A DNA stretch of 64,000 nt, from contig NZ_JAAALB010000006.1 of assembly GCF_009905545.1 (NCBI RefSeq), positions 1 through 64,000 on the forward strand. Reading direction: 5' to 3'. This document shows positions 28,801 through 36,327 of the stretch, piece after piece. This DNA comes from Cellulophaga sp. BC115SP. Lineage in GTDB: Bacteria > Bacteroidota > Bacteroidia > Cytophagales > Spirosomataceae. Every line of letters starts with the position of its first letter. Within the stretch, counting starts at the first letter, position 1. The translations under genes were made by a program, and so were the position numbers. A model generated the notes under the pieces. The model ran no database searches, was not told where the DNA came from, and saw only the letters and a list, made by a program, of their open reading frames with translations.

Positions 28801-30980
28801 TGCAAATCTGAAAGTTTGGTGGTACCTAATGTGATAGCAGTTGTCAAGTTCAAATCTGTAGTATTATATACTATAGTATGAATTTTGTACGAGTCTGCTG
28901 CATTGATAGAAAAACTAGGAGTTGTTGCCGTCTGAACAATAGTATTTGTTGTTCCTTTGCTCAATAGGTATCTCACAACATAGCCAGCAGGCACCGTTGG
29001 AGCTGCTGAAACAGACGCTGTAAGAGTTAACGAACCACCTGTTGGTAAGCACAAACCTGATGTACTTGCTAGTAGACTTCCTGTTGTTACATTACAGCTA
29101 GGAATAATACCAGCGTCAATATCTTTATTATCACGCGCAGGATCTCCAACTGGTTTTGTTGCATCTATTGTAATAAGTGGGCTTTTACCATCTGTTCCAG
29201 CGTCAGAGTCTGTCGATGATGTCCCCTTACCTGTTAAAGTAAAGGTTGAACCAGCAGGTTTATCAAATAATACGTAGTATTGACCACTTGCAACGATAAA
29301 TTCGTATTTACCATTTGCATCAGTAGTGGTTGTACTAATTACATTTCCATTTTTATCCAATAAAGAAACTTTCAAACCAGCCACCGGTGTATCACCTGTG
29401 TTTTGAATACCATCTTTATTATTATCATTAAACACATAATCACCGATAGAACCCAAAGGAACAATACCCGCATCTACGTTAGGATTATTTCTTAAAGTAT
29501 CAGTAACCGCTAAAGCCGTATTAATCGTAACCAAGTGGCTACGACCCAATGCACTAAAATCACTATCTTTCGTATCATCACTTCCTTGATTAGCTTTTGA
29601 TATTTGACTCTTTGAAGGAAGGGTAACACGTACCTGGTAAGTACCAGAAGTTAGGTTTTCAAATAAATAATAACCTGTTGATGTTGTAGTAACGGTTTTT
29701 ACAAATGTATTTGCGCTTGTATATAAATCTACTTTTATGCCCGATAATCCTGTTTCTGTTGCATCTTGAATACCATTAGCATTCACATCACTCCAAACAT
29801 AGTCTCCAATCGAGCCGTAAGGGTCAGGAATAAACTTCACTGGGCAACATCCAGTTACGGGACAGGTAGAATTGGTAGCAGAAAAAGTGAATTCTGTATA
29901 ATCTGTAATACTCTCTACATATAACACACCATTTTGAACATAAGCACCCGAACCTGAAGTGGTAGCTGTAATAGCCGTTGCAACACCATTTGTTCCAACA
30001 CGTCTAGTCCATACTACGTTAGTAAGCCCTTTTGGTACTGAAACTTCAAAAACACTTCCAGTCGAAAAATACGTTGGGACAGAAAAACATACAGCCGCTT
30101 GATCGTCCTCATTAATATTATGATTGTTAGGTTTTGAATCTGCATCTGGTTCGGTTTGAGCAACTACCTCAAAACTAGCATAGGCGATTCCTCTCCCGAG
30201 GTCGCCGCTTTTTACTCTTGCCTGAACTTGAAGTGTTATTTCAGTATTGCCTAGCAACTGCGTAATCACCCACTTTTTATTGACATTGTCGTAGGTGACT
30301 CCCGATGCAGGACTCGAATAAACAATCGATTCCAAAGTTGAAGGCAAAGAATCCTTTACCGAAATATTAGTAGCCTTATCTCCTGTACTATTCTTTAACT
30401 TAATAATATAAGTAACCAAATCGCCAGGATTGGGATTACCATTACTTACCGTAGCCGTTAAAGACAAGTCTGGACTAGCCACAGCCGTCCAAGCAGTAAG
30501 TACTGTTAGGATTAAAGAAGCGAATACAGTTCGAAGGGTAGAAAAACCATTCAATGAACTTGCTGATAATTGTTCTTTCTTATTCGAAGTAAGGCGGTTG
30601 GTTAATGTAGACAAACCCCAACTTTCGCATAAGTCCAACACAGATTTCACCTTACGAGATTTTGACAATAGAGTAGCACCCATATTGCTTGCACCTCGAA
30701 GCTGAAATAGATTATTAGCCGCTCGTGTCAGGTAAGTAAAAAGATTCATTTGCTGTATGTTTAATTGATAAAATTCACTACTAGGACCTTGTTCGTTTGG
30801 GCTATCCAACAAGTAACTACTTGGAGCATTAACAAGAGGTAAATCTTCACTTAGGGGCATAACAGCAGGTATGCTATCAGAAGCATTTAGGGAATTAACT
30901 ACTTTAGGCTGCAAATGCGATGAAAACCTATGATTCGCTTGACGGCTAGCGCCAATCTCGAATGTAAATGTTTTTTTCAT
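19824..30980 (-). CDS. Giant repetitive surface adhesin with type-B T9SS C-terminal sorting domain
   Basis: The 3718-residue protein opens with an unusual 148-residue segment before a signal-peptide-like core (SLILTVLTAWTAVAS, residues 155-169). Then come a DUF11-type beta domain (about 171-290), two SdrD B-like domains (GSIGDYVWSDVNANG, GSIGDYVFNDNNKDG), Ig-like modules in a duplicated 270-residue unit (DNA 26881-28500), two DUF11 domains, ten Cys-rich repeats of about 75 residues (DNA about 23800-26092), several more DUF11-type domains, and the gliding-motility-associated C-terminal domain (FSPNGDGINDKF to the end). That last domain directs T9SS export, as in SprB. The likely role is a filamentous cell-surface adhesin. 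It is continuous with no frameshift. Met78 (30749) and Met100 (30683) are alternative starts. Confidence 0.93.
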   Translation of the reverse strand: MKKTFTFEIGASRQANHRFSSHLQPKVVNSLNASDSIPAVMPLSEDLPLVNAPSSYLLDSPNEQGPSSEFYQLNIQQMNLFTYLTRAANNLFQLRGASNMGATLLSKSRKVKSVLDLCESWGLSTLTNRLTSNKKEQLSASSLNGFSTLRTVFASLILTVLTAWTAVASPDLSLTATVSNGNPNPGDLVTYIIKLKNSTGDKATNISVKDSLPSTLESIVYSSPASGVTYDNVNKKWVITQLLGNTEITLQVQARVKSGDLGRGIAYASFEVVAQTEPDADSKPNNHNINEDDQAAVCFSVPTYFSTGSVFEVSVPKGLTNVVWTRRVGTNGVATAITATTSGSGAYVQNGVLYVESITDYTEFTFSATNSTCPVTGCCPVKFIPDPYGSIGDYVWSDVNANGIQDATETGLSGIKVDLYTSANTFVKTVTTTSTGYYLFENLTSGTYQVRVTLPSKSQISKANQGSDDTKDSDFSALGRSHLVTINTALAVTDTLRNNPNVDAGIVPLGSIGDYVFNDNNKDGIQNTGDTPVAGLKVSLLDKNGNVISTTTTDANGKYEFIVASGQYYVLFDKPAGSTFTLTGKGTSSTDSDAGTDGKSPLITIDATKPVGDPARDNKDIDAGIIPSCNVTTGSLLASTSGLCLPTGGSLTLTASVSAAPTVPAGYVVRYLLSKGTTNTIVQTATTPSFSINAADSYKIHTIVYNTTDLNLTTAITLGTTKLSDLQTGISGKCLALDATGVSFNVTSNPDMPNVVASASTLCAGDVATLTASGTGSSYKWYTLPTGGTAFATTASIQVTPTANTTYYVETVNANGCTSARKSISIIVNTKPTTPTVLASLANQCTPVATTTVNLASAITSTPSTSGGVFEWRTGSVSTSSLVANPAAVGAGTYYLFEKSTTGCYSTPALVTVNINSCACPNPATVILAAIPSQCVGSFTQLQLSATLGGGATGGTWTSTGTGTFDNVSSVSAKYTPSASDEAKGSIEFTFTTNDPDGSATLCSAATSKTTFIYKARPSKPSNLSASSQICLGQANTLTAESTGNTIKWYTTATGGTPVGTGTSLTVTPTVAGTVMYYAEAVTSEGCTSERASINFTVNSSPSTPTVIASLANQCTPVATTTVNLASAITSTPSTSGGVFEWRTGSTPSASLVVNPAVVGTGTYYLFEKSTNGCYSAPAVVTVNINSCNCPNPATVTVAAIPSQCVGSFTQLQLSATLGGGATSGTWTSTGTGTFDNVSSVSAKYTPSASDQAKGSIEFTFTTNDPDGSATLCSAATSTTVFTYKARPSKPSNLSASSQICLGEPNTLTAESAGNTIKWYTTATGGTSVGTGTSFIVTPTAAGTVMYYAEAVTPEGCISERASINFTVTSCQTTDLAVVKTVVDVASPQTTPSYLVGQTINYAIVAKNLGGSSASTVKVKDVLPASLSFVSADPSAQYNASTGEWTIGTLAAGAQVTLNIKATILSKGSIVNDAEISSPSEDPTKLGNNKSSVTINAIELADLSLTKTVSNATPNVNDEIVYTLVVSNAGPHAATNVEIQDVLPAGISFVSSTSLTNNNGTLTGTIANLAKDAKVEFTFRAKVTSGGKITNAAQITKSDVKDPDSTPNNGTDKNEDDDDSVDIITPTVCNVAAPVLAAEKTAICAGQSVNITAVGCSGQIKWNTGETTASITVTPSVNATYTATCTVNNCTSNPSTPVSITVTTPTVPIIVASSTSICGSGSVTLTATGCTGTVKWYGGAQALTGASVTVNPTVTTTYSATCTVASCESTKSQTVTITVGTPTPPAISPALSAICSGSPLTLSATGCAGGTIEWSNGMTGSSITVTPTASTNYTAVCKMGTCTSTASNTASVTVSEFAKPTIVASKTAICVGESVTLTATGCNGTIKWSDGQTGASVTVKPSVSTSYSATCTSTNATCNSGVSNTVEVKVNSGSIDAPIVVCGDQEICVGQEVVFLALGCPSGTTVKWSNGMTGTTITVKPTITTVFSAVCSLGACESVKSNEKEIVVKPTVVVTLVASADKNNVCAGSPVTLSVKGCEAGKVTWNGGLTGSTITVNPTVTTTYTALCTDVACATDAKASVTVNVATDLPTPVIVASTTSPVCAGTEVTLTATGCTADLLWSTGETTASIKVKPTITTTYTVQCKSNSCANATAKTSSPVTVTVGSGAAPVITASTNTICSGTQVTLTATGCGASDVTWSNGKTGASITETPTATTTYSATCKGNTCVSAESNKVTVNVTPLAIPTISVVCTCPAKFMCPGSSMTLVATGCEGGTIKWSDGFTGSIHTVSPTQTTNYTVKCVTSTCESASSAVTTITVGTPTAPVITSDVLTACAGSSVNLTATGCDGAVIWSDGQIGTTVSVKPTANTTYTAICKLDKCESGNSNELTINVGNSASKPSTKDLVNACPATTVDLTSGLLSTASNGSSFEFRTGISSTSTLVSNPQAVSATGTYYVFEKFASGCYSAPAAINVFITTDCTPKDCATTPATVNAGADATICDTKSYQLKGAFSGAASFITWKSTGTGTFDNPLLPTATYTASAQDVTNGSVKIFLTSNDPDGTGPCVAAVDTMILTINGIKVKPTITVSGNLTACTTDSVGLKAIAGYQYKWYKVGSTSVVSTAQAINVKGLGSYYYILSDANGCTSVPSDTATLNPLADISAPVTKNLMISSGQTANLNSLVTSTTPTGATLVFKSGGSATSNDVATPSAVGFGTYYAFYRTAQGCFSSGSPITVSTDLVVMDLADIGVGITTDKATYAVGDTVVTTITVVNSGPRTAKGVALSVIIPGTLTYASQTGGLIQNGNTVGVNIDTLAMNGTKTYTFKSVVTSTSEATITVSGTSSTVDPNTANNKASVTINAGVVDPNAADAAIAIVADKTAIGLNETTTLTVTVSNNGPATAKGVKVTTTIPIGFEFIPPATGWIINGNILTANYDSLQKGDTTKVLTFIAKGIASGNFSFGATVVSTLDPKTDNNTATTTVQVGTINPSENDTLYADLSVIKTASATTVNKDSLVTYTIKVTNAGPGNTKNVVLKDFLVSNLSYISGDFTSTGKTATGDSLSATIASIAKGETKSLTYSARAVLQGVAPNTVFVASSSKLDAVKDNDKSTVEVNIINRVVNDCRLGLALAVIDTNQVSTGVYKVTYQLIAKNFCSDTLRNVSLVDSVAKNFPSPATFTVSAPVSKNTGNLVINEAFGASDPNLVKAASSFMIPNKVDTLIYTITLTLNGNKGPFYSQVNGSGIAPSGTVTAKSSAGTNVSATPSRTVVRFDLPRTLIGVAKEVLASGLKRESTNEWTVPYVIRVVNMGVNRITKLSVTDDLDAVYTSKGATIVGQPTVSTNRPGVKVNSKYTGSGLNIDLVLPDSSALGVGDSVSINLAVRVNTTAATDSVFSNVAIGKGTGTDGLTYEDISTAGSDPDPDKDGDPSNNKVATSVTLSNPVKPLGDAAIGVALSASKPVMQSDSTFNVKFKLIARNYGKDTLNNVVLANHIQSNIGQQVTAWSLVGKPTLVSGKVKLDSLFDGIADTTLTVASSTFKFAKGDSIVIEYTLNIREPLQDTIYTQASATGISIADATKKAFDLSTAGTNPDPNGDGNPAENAKTPVIFDASVVTDSPFIPEGFSPNGDGINDKFVIQPLNPDQRIELKIFNRWGSLVYASSDYKNEWGGEANQGVKVIGDGQGLPDGTYFYSFTRYDRTTGEIILTQGKNTVVKYFTIVR
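23800..26092 (-). repeat. Ten tandem Cys-containing Ig-like repeats inside the adhesin
   Basis: The translation contains ten consecutive units of about 75 residues with the pattern CxG..VTLTATGC..(V/I)(K/T)WS.G.TG.SITV.PT..T.Y.A.C....C. Most units have four cysteines, two in the first half and two near the end. The units are diverged at the DNA level, so the array is old rather than a fresh expansion. Confidence 0.8.
26881..28500 (-). repeat. 810-bp tandem duplication inside the adhesin
   Basis: Two consecutive units (26881-27690 and 27691-28500) match closely over long stretches. For example GTAAAGTTGA at 26881 and 27691, and CTAGCTGACA at 27091 and CTAGCCGACA at 27901, are both exactly 810 bp apart. 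Each unit encodes 270 residues in the same frame. The high DNA similarity points to recent duplication or gene conversion. Confidence 0.85.
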
Positions 30981-31666
30981 CCGATTTCTTGTTAATGTTT
31001 TAATTACTTAGGAGGATACCAAAATCTTGTACTATCGACCAGTTTTGTTCAAACTTCGGATTCGCATGATTTAGTCACTTTTAGGCGTCTCAAAATGATG
31101 AGATTGTACGGAAAATGTACCAAAACTGTGCCAAATACCAAACACTTAAGTTGAGTAACAGGCCACCTTTTTGTGCTAAATTAAATCAAGCGCACATCCT
31201 CGATTTACGGACTTTGTCATAAAAATTCGACAATACTAGGTCAATTTAATTTTGCTGAATAAGCTACAAAAAATGCAACAGGGCAGCAAAGCCAAAACTA
31301 TGCCAAAATTTTGCTTAAATAAAAACTTTTTGAAATACAATAAGATACAACCAATGCACTTGTAAAAATGCACTAACTGAGAAGACACCAATTAAGGTAA
31401 CGAAAGGAAGTATATAAATTTATTAATTGCGAGCGAAGCACCTATCTTATCCGATATTAGCTTTGATAGTACAAATCAAATAAAAATTTATTAGTCTGTC
31501 AAGGTTTTCTGTCTTTATTTTATTAAGTGGCAGGACTTTATACGTAAGCGCTGACAATTTGGCATTTTATGAGGTTTTGGAATTGTATTTGTCAATATCG
31601 CTATGTCGGTTGCGACGCCATTCTATGAATATTTGGTTTGTATTTCTATAAATTATTAATGACAAA
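30981..31666. other. Divergent intergenic region between the adhesin gene and htpG
   Basis: These 686 bases carry no convincing gene. The word CCAAAACT(G/A)TGCCAAA occurs twice (31120-31135 and 31292-31307), 172 bp apart. The second copy contains a minus-strand match to TAnnTTTG (31293-31300), but without a clear -33 element. No good promoter match is visible for htpG. Confidence 0.5.
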
Positions 31667-33487
31667 ATGACCATGCAAGAAAAAGGTAACATTTCGATTC
31701 ATACCGAAAACATTTTCCCTATTATTAAGAAGTTTTTATACTCAGATCATGAAATCTTCTTACGCGAATTGGTATCTAACGCGGTTGATGCTTCTCAAAA
31801 ATTGAAACGTTTGTCGGCCATTGGTGAATACGCTGGTGAATTAGGTGAATTGAAGGTAAAGGTAAGTTTTGACAAAGATGCTCGTACGATTACTATCTCC
31901 GATTCGGGTATTGGTATGACTGCCGATGAGGTGAAAAAGTACATCAACCAAATTGCCTTTTCTGGAGCTACTGAGTTTGTTGAAAAATACAAGGATAAAG
32001 GTGATGAAAAAGCTATTATTGGTCACTTCGGACTTGGCTTTTACTCTGCCTTTATGGTTGCTGAAAGAGTAGATATTATTACAAAATCTTTTCAAGATGG
32101 CGCACAAGCTGTAAAATGGACTTGTGATGGTTCGACAGAGTTTGAAATTTCTGAAGCTACTCGTGAAAGAAGAGGTACTGATATTATTTTGTATGTAGCT
32201 GATGATTCACTAGAATTCCTTGAGAATTTTAGACTAAAACAAATTCTTGATAAATACTGCAAATTCCTTCCGATTGAAATTGAATTTGAAGATGCTATCA
32301 TCAACAACCCTACTCCTATCTGGGCAAAATCGCCTGCTGATTTGACTGACGAAGATTACTTAAAGTTCTACGAGGAGCTTTATCCTATGTCAGAAAAACC
32401 ACTTTTCTGGATTCACTTGAATGTAGATTATCCTTTCAATTTGACAGGTATTCTGTATTTCCCGAAAGTGAAAAACGAATTGCAATTACAAAGAGAAAAA
32501 ATTCAGCTTTTCAGCCGTCAGGTATTTATTACTGACGAAGTAAAAGATGTAGTTCCTGAATTTTTGATGTTGTTGCACGGTGTAATCGATTCGCCAGATA
32601 TTCCTCTTAACGTTTCAAGAAGCTTCTTGCAGGCGGACTCTAATGTTAAGAAAATCAATAACTATATTACTAGAAAAGTAGCTGAAAAACTGAATGATTT
32701 ATTCAAAAATGACCGTGCTGGTTTTGAAGAAAAATTCGAAAACATTGGTCTTTTTGTAAAATACGGAATGATTTCAGATGAGAAGTTCTACGACAAAGCA
32801 AAAGACTTCTGTTTGCTACAAAGTACTTCAGGCAAATACTACACTTTGAATGAGTACGCTGAGTTTGCACAGGAAAATCAGAAAGATAAAAACGATGACG
32901 TTGTATATCTTTATGCGACAGATTTATTAGGACAAGACGGCTACATCCAATCAGCGACTAAACGTGGCTATGATGTTTTGAAATTGGATGCTGTTTTGGA
33001 TAGCCATTTTATCAATATGCTTGAAACCAAATTGGTAAAAACTAACCTTAAACGTGTTGACGCCGATACGGTAGAAAAATTAATTGATAAAGGCATAGCC
33101 TTGGAAGCTGTACTTTCAGACTCAGAAAAAGAGACGGTGAAAAAGGTATTTGATGAAGTAATCAATGATAAAAATAAGTCGGTTCAAGTTGAGGCTATGC
33201 CAGTAGACGAACTTCCTGCTATCGTTACCCAAAATGAATTTATGCGCCGTATGAGCGATATGTCAAAACTTGGTGGTGGCATGGGAATGTTTGGAGCAAT
33301 GCCAAACAATTATACTATTGCAGTAAATGCTAATCACCCTTTGATTAATAAAATTCTTAAAACCGAAGAAGAAAGCGAGCAAAAACGTTTGGCAAAACAA
33401 GTTTATGACCTTGCTTTATTGTCTCAAAACTTGTTGACTGGTGCAGATTTAACTGCCTTTATTCAACGTACAGCTCAAGGATTGTAG
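31667..33487 (+). CDS. htpG: Molecular chaperone HtpG (Hsp90 family)
   Basis: The 606-residue protein is a cytoplasmic ATP-dependent chaperone. The N-terminal GHKL ATPase has the Hsp90 signature LRELVSNAVDA (about residue 35), the nucleotide-binding DSGIGM and the lid glycines GHFGLGFYSAFM. The middle domain carries SRSFLQADSNVKKI. The C-terminal dimerisation domain is short, as in bacterial HtpG. A second Met two codons downstream could be the true start. It is monocistronic and converges with the second PorE-like gene. Confidence 0.96.
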   Translation: MTMQEKGNISIHTENIFPIIKKFLYSDHEIFLRELVSNAVDASQKLKRLSAIGEYAGELGELKVKVSFDKDARTITISDSGIGMTADEVKKYINQIAFSGATEFVEKYKDKGDEKAIIGHFGLGFYSAFMVAERVDIITKSFQDGAQAVKWTCDGSTEFEISEATRERRGTDIILYVADDSLEFLENFRLKQILDKYCKFLPIEIEFEDAIINNPTPIWAKSPADLTDEDYLKFYEELYPMSEKPLFWIHLNVDYPFNLTGILYFPKVKNELQLQREKIQLFSRQVFITDEVKDVVPEFLMLLHGVIDSPDIPLNVSRSFLQADSNVKKINNYITRKVAEKLNDLFKNDRAGFEEKFENIGLFVKYGMISDEKFYDKAKDFCLLQSTSGKYYTLNEYAEFAQENQKDKNDDVVYLYATDLLGQDGYIQSATKRGYDVLKLDAVLDSHFINMLETKLVKTNLKRVDADTVEKLIDKGIALEAVLSDSEKETVKKVFDEVINDKNKSVQVEAMPVDELPAIVTQNEFMRRMSDMSKLGGGMGMFGAMPNNYTIAVNANHPLINKILKTEEESEQKRLAKQVYDLALLSQNLLTGADLTAFIQRTAQGL

Positions 33488-33590
33488 TCAATTGTAGAAT
33501 TTTGAATGAATGAATTGTGAATGTAGACATTTCATTATTTGACACTTACATCTGACTTCAATTATAACCTTGACAAGGTATTGATAAAAT

Positions 33591-33616
33591 AAAAGCCCTT
33601 CAATCGAAGGGCTTTT
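33591..33616. terminator. Bidirectional terminator between htpG and the PorE-like gene
   Basis: A perfect 11-bp stem (33591-33601 with 33606-33616) with a 4-nt loop has A-run and T-run ends and is followed by TATTTTTCT on the plus strand. It lies between the two convergent stop codons. Confidence 0.9.
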
Positions 33617-33664
33617 ATTTTTCTAACCTAAAAAACACATCTAAATTTCTCTTTATTACGATTG

Positions 33665-35926
33665 TTATTTTACAGATATAATTCTAAACTCTGTTCTGCG
33701 GTTTTCTTGGTGTTGTTTTTCATCACAAATTATTCCATCCACACATTCATTCACCAGTTCTGTTTCGCCATATCCATTCGACACTAATCTTGATGGGTCA
33801 ATGCCTCGCATAGCTAGGTAGTCGACCACAGCTCTGGCACGGTTTGCCGAAAGTTGCATATTGAAGTTATCACTCGAGCGAGCATCAGTGTGCGAGCGAA
33901 TCTCAATAGTCATTGCTGGATACTTACGAAGTAATGGCAATAATGTTTTTTCTAGTTCACGAGCTGCGTCAGGACGAATAAAGAATTTTCCATAGTCATA
34001 ATAAATATTCTTCAACTTGAAAATATCTCCTTCACCATACATCCCTTGAATATTCTGCACTACCTCCCCACTCGATTTAACTTTACCAATTTTTTCTGTA
34101 TTAGTGGCATACTTGTCTTTTTCAGCCGTCAGTTTGTGGTCATCTCCTGGTTTTACCTGAAACTCATAGCCACCATCTGGTCCTGTTGTTACAGTTTGCT
34201 TCGTTTTATCTTTTTCGTTTTCTAAAGTTACCTGAACACCTGCCATAGGTTGGTCGTTTACTTCCGATTTTACAACACCTTTCAACACTGCCAAAGGAGC
34301 TTTTTCAAGATATAATTCCAAGGTTGTTTTCTGAGCAGTATTACTTTTGGTGGAATATGCCACAGAGTTCATCAGATAACCTTCTTTAATAGCTTTGAAC
34401 TCATACTCGGCATTGGCTTCCATACAAATACTGGTCGAGCCATCTACGCCTGTCACTCTTAACTCGCGACTTTCTGCATTTACAGTAATACGAACGTCTA
34501 CGTTTTCGAGTGGTTGTTTAGAGGCTGCATCATACACAATCAAAGTCAAAGGACGACAAACACGTTTGAAGCTATAAATATTATCGTCACTTAAACCAGA
34601 CTTACGATTTGACGAGAAAAACCCACTTGTACGAGTAGCATCAGTGATAATACCAAAATCATCTTGTGGTGAATTGAGTGGAGCCCCTAAGTTATTTACG
34701 CCTCTGTAAGCTACACCATCTTTAATTTCTGCAAAAAACATATCAAGTCCGCCTAGTCCTTCATGACCATCAGAAGCAAAGTAAAGATTTCCACTTGGAT
34801 CAACAAATGGGAACATTTCATTACCCTCTGAGTTGATTTCTTTTCCCATGTTCACAGGTGTTCCCCAGTTTCCGTCGCTGTATTCAACCACATAAATATC
34901 TGTACCGCCATAGCCACCAGGCATATCTGACACAAAATACAATTTGGTATTATCAGGTGTCAATGCTGGGTGTCCGCAAGAATATTCATCAGAATTAAAT
35001 GGTAGTTCCTTAATATTACTCCAGTTGTCTTTTACTAAATCAGCAATGTATAATTTCAGCTTATTAGTACCATCTTTAGATTCTCTGGTTTTGCCTTTAT
35101 TAAAATTATTACGAGTAAAAATTGCTTTTTGTTCGCCTTGAAAGAATACAGCTGGCCCTTCGTGATACTTCGTATTAATCACACGGCTAAACTCTTCTAC
35201 CTTATTTACTTCGCCTGTTGCTTTCAAAGTTTTATTACTACTACTTGCAATAACTCCACCCAAGGCAGCAGCCTTTTGTACCATTCCCGATTTGAGCTGT
35301 GCCGTATCTGGCACAAAATATAAATCCAAAAATGGAGTTTGGTTCCAACCATACACACGCTTCACAGCACCAGACTCATCACGAGCAGAACAAAACACTA
35401 AACCTCCTTTGTAAAACATCGGGCTAAAATCCGCCTGATTTGAGTTGATAGGAAGATATTCGACTTGATACGAAGAGGAGTCTCTATAAAAACGGCTCAT
35501 TTCCATGTATGAAACCGTAAACTTTTTACTACGAACATCAGCTGTTTGTTTTTCTCCGTAAATCGAGTAATACTTTTGTGAATCACGGTATTTGCCATTT
35601 GAAGCTAAAGCCTGTGCATAGTAAAGGTAATTCTCAGCCTCTATGTCTGGGAAGTTTTTTAATAAGTCACTGTACGCTCTTTCGGCATTTTTGGTATCCT
35701 GAATACGACGATAACAATAGGCTAACTTTTTTAACGCTTCTTTACGAATGGCTGCGTCTAATTTTGAATCAGATAGCACATCTTCATACAAGCGAATAGC
35801 CGACATGTAACTAAGTTGCTCATACTCTCTATTGGCTGCCTTAAACTTAGCTTGTCCCCAAGCGCTGTTAGCAGAAATAGCAAAGAGTAAGACTATACTC
35901 AGTAGAATATGTAATGATTTGTTCAT
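33665..35926 (-). CDS. PorE-like TPR/PD40/OmpA protein (second copy)
   Basis: The 753-residue protein repeats the layout of 16038-18485: type I signal peptide (LLFAISANSAWGQ), TPR-like helices (about 30-140), PD40-like propeller (about 150-455, with HPALTPDNTKLYFVSDMPGG), two carboxypeptidase-regulatory-like domains (about 460-535 and 545-615), and an OmpA-like peptidoglycan-binding domain at the C-terminus (SHTDARSS, SANRARAVV). It lacks a lipobox. It likely anchors an outer-membrane T9SS or motility part to peptidoglycan. It stands alone, without an adjacent PorP/SprF gene. Confidence 0.86.
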   Translation of the reverse strand: MNKSLHILLSIVLLFAISANSAWGQAKFKAANREYEQLSYMSAIRLYEDVLSDSKLDAAIRKEALKKLAYCYRRIQDTKNAERAYSDLLKNFPDIEAENYLYYAQALASNGKYRDSQKYYSIYGEKQTADVRSKKFTVSYMEMSRFYRDSSSYQVEYLPINSNQADFSPMFYKGGLVFCSARDESGAVKRVYGWNQTPFLDLYFVPDTAQLKSGMVQKAAALGGVIASSSNKTLKATGEVNKVEEFSRVINTKYHEGPAVFFQGEQKAIFTRNNFNKGKTRESKDGTNKLKLYIADLVKDNWSNIKELPFNSDEYSCGHPALTPDNTKLYFVSDMPGGYGGTDIYVVEYSDGNWGTPVNMGKEINSEGNEMFPFVDPSGNLYFASDGHEGLGGLDMFFAEIKDGVAYRGVNNLGAPLNSPQDDFGIITDATRTSGFFSSNRKSGLSDDNIYSFKRVCRPLTLIVYDAASKQPLENVDVRITVNAESRELRVTGVDGSTSICMEANAEYEFKAIKEGYLMNSVAYSTKSNTAQKTTLELYLEKAPLAVLKGVVKSEVNDQPMAGVQVTLENEKDKTKQTVTTGPDGGYEFQVKPGDDHKLTAEKDKYATNTEKIGKVKSSGEVVQNIQGMYGEGDIFKLKNIYYDYGKFFIRPDAARELEKTLLPLLRKYPAMTIEIRSHTDARSSDNFNMQLSANRARAVVDYLAMRGIDPSRLVSNGYGETELVNECVDGIICDEKQHQENRRTEFRIISVK

Positions 35927-36327
35927 GATAGGATTTTAGGCTAAATCGTTTTACAAAGTAAGTATATTGAATGATAAAGAAATGATTCTTAAAACAAGTT
36001 TAGAAACATAACTCCTTGATTTTCATATTTAGTGCATTCTGTACATTCAATTTACAGAGTAAAATGCTTTATGAAATCCGATTAGCCTTGTTTGATTTCT
36101 GTAGACAAAAAGGTGTATCTACAAGAAGTTGGTTAATACTAAAACTACTATTTTGGCGAAACTCTGGCTATCAAACTTTCGTTAGAACGTCAGAAAATTA
36201 TCAAAGCAAAAAACAAATAGCGTGCCAAAAAGTGGAAGCACGACTCTCAGAAGGACTAAAGCCGTTATACCTCGGTGGTACAACGGCTTTAATCATGGTA
36301 GAAATCTTTGAGGAGTTATTTAGAAAG
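35927..36327. other. Intergenic region with a palindromic hairpin
   Basis: These 401 bases separate the second PorE-like gene and the MFS transporter. A hairpin at 36257-36291 (10-bp outer stem plus a 4-bp inner stem) lies 37 bp past the MFS stop but lacks a T-run. A 112-codon plus-strand frame (36016-36354) crosses this hairpin and the MFS stop. It has no recognisable domain, and I do not call it. Confidence 0.5.
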
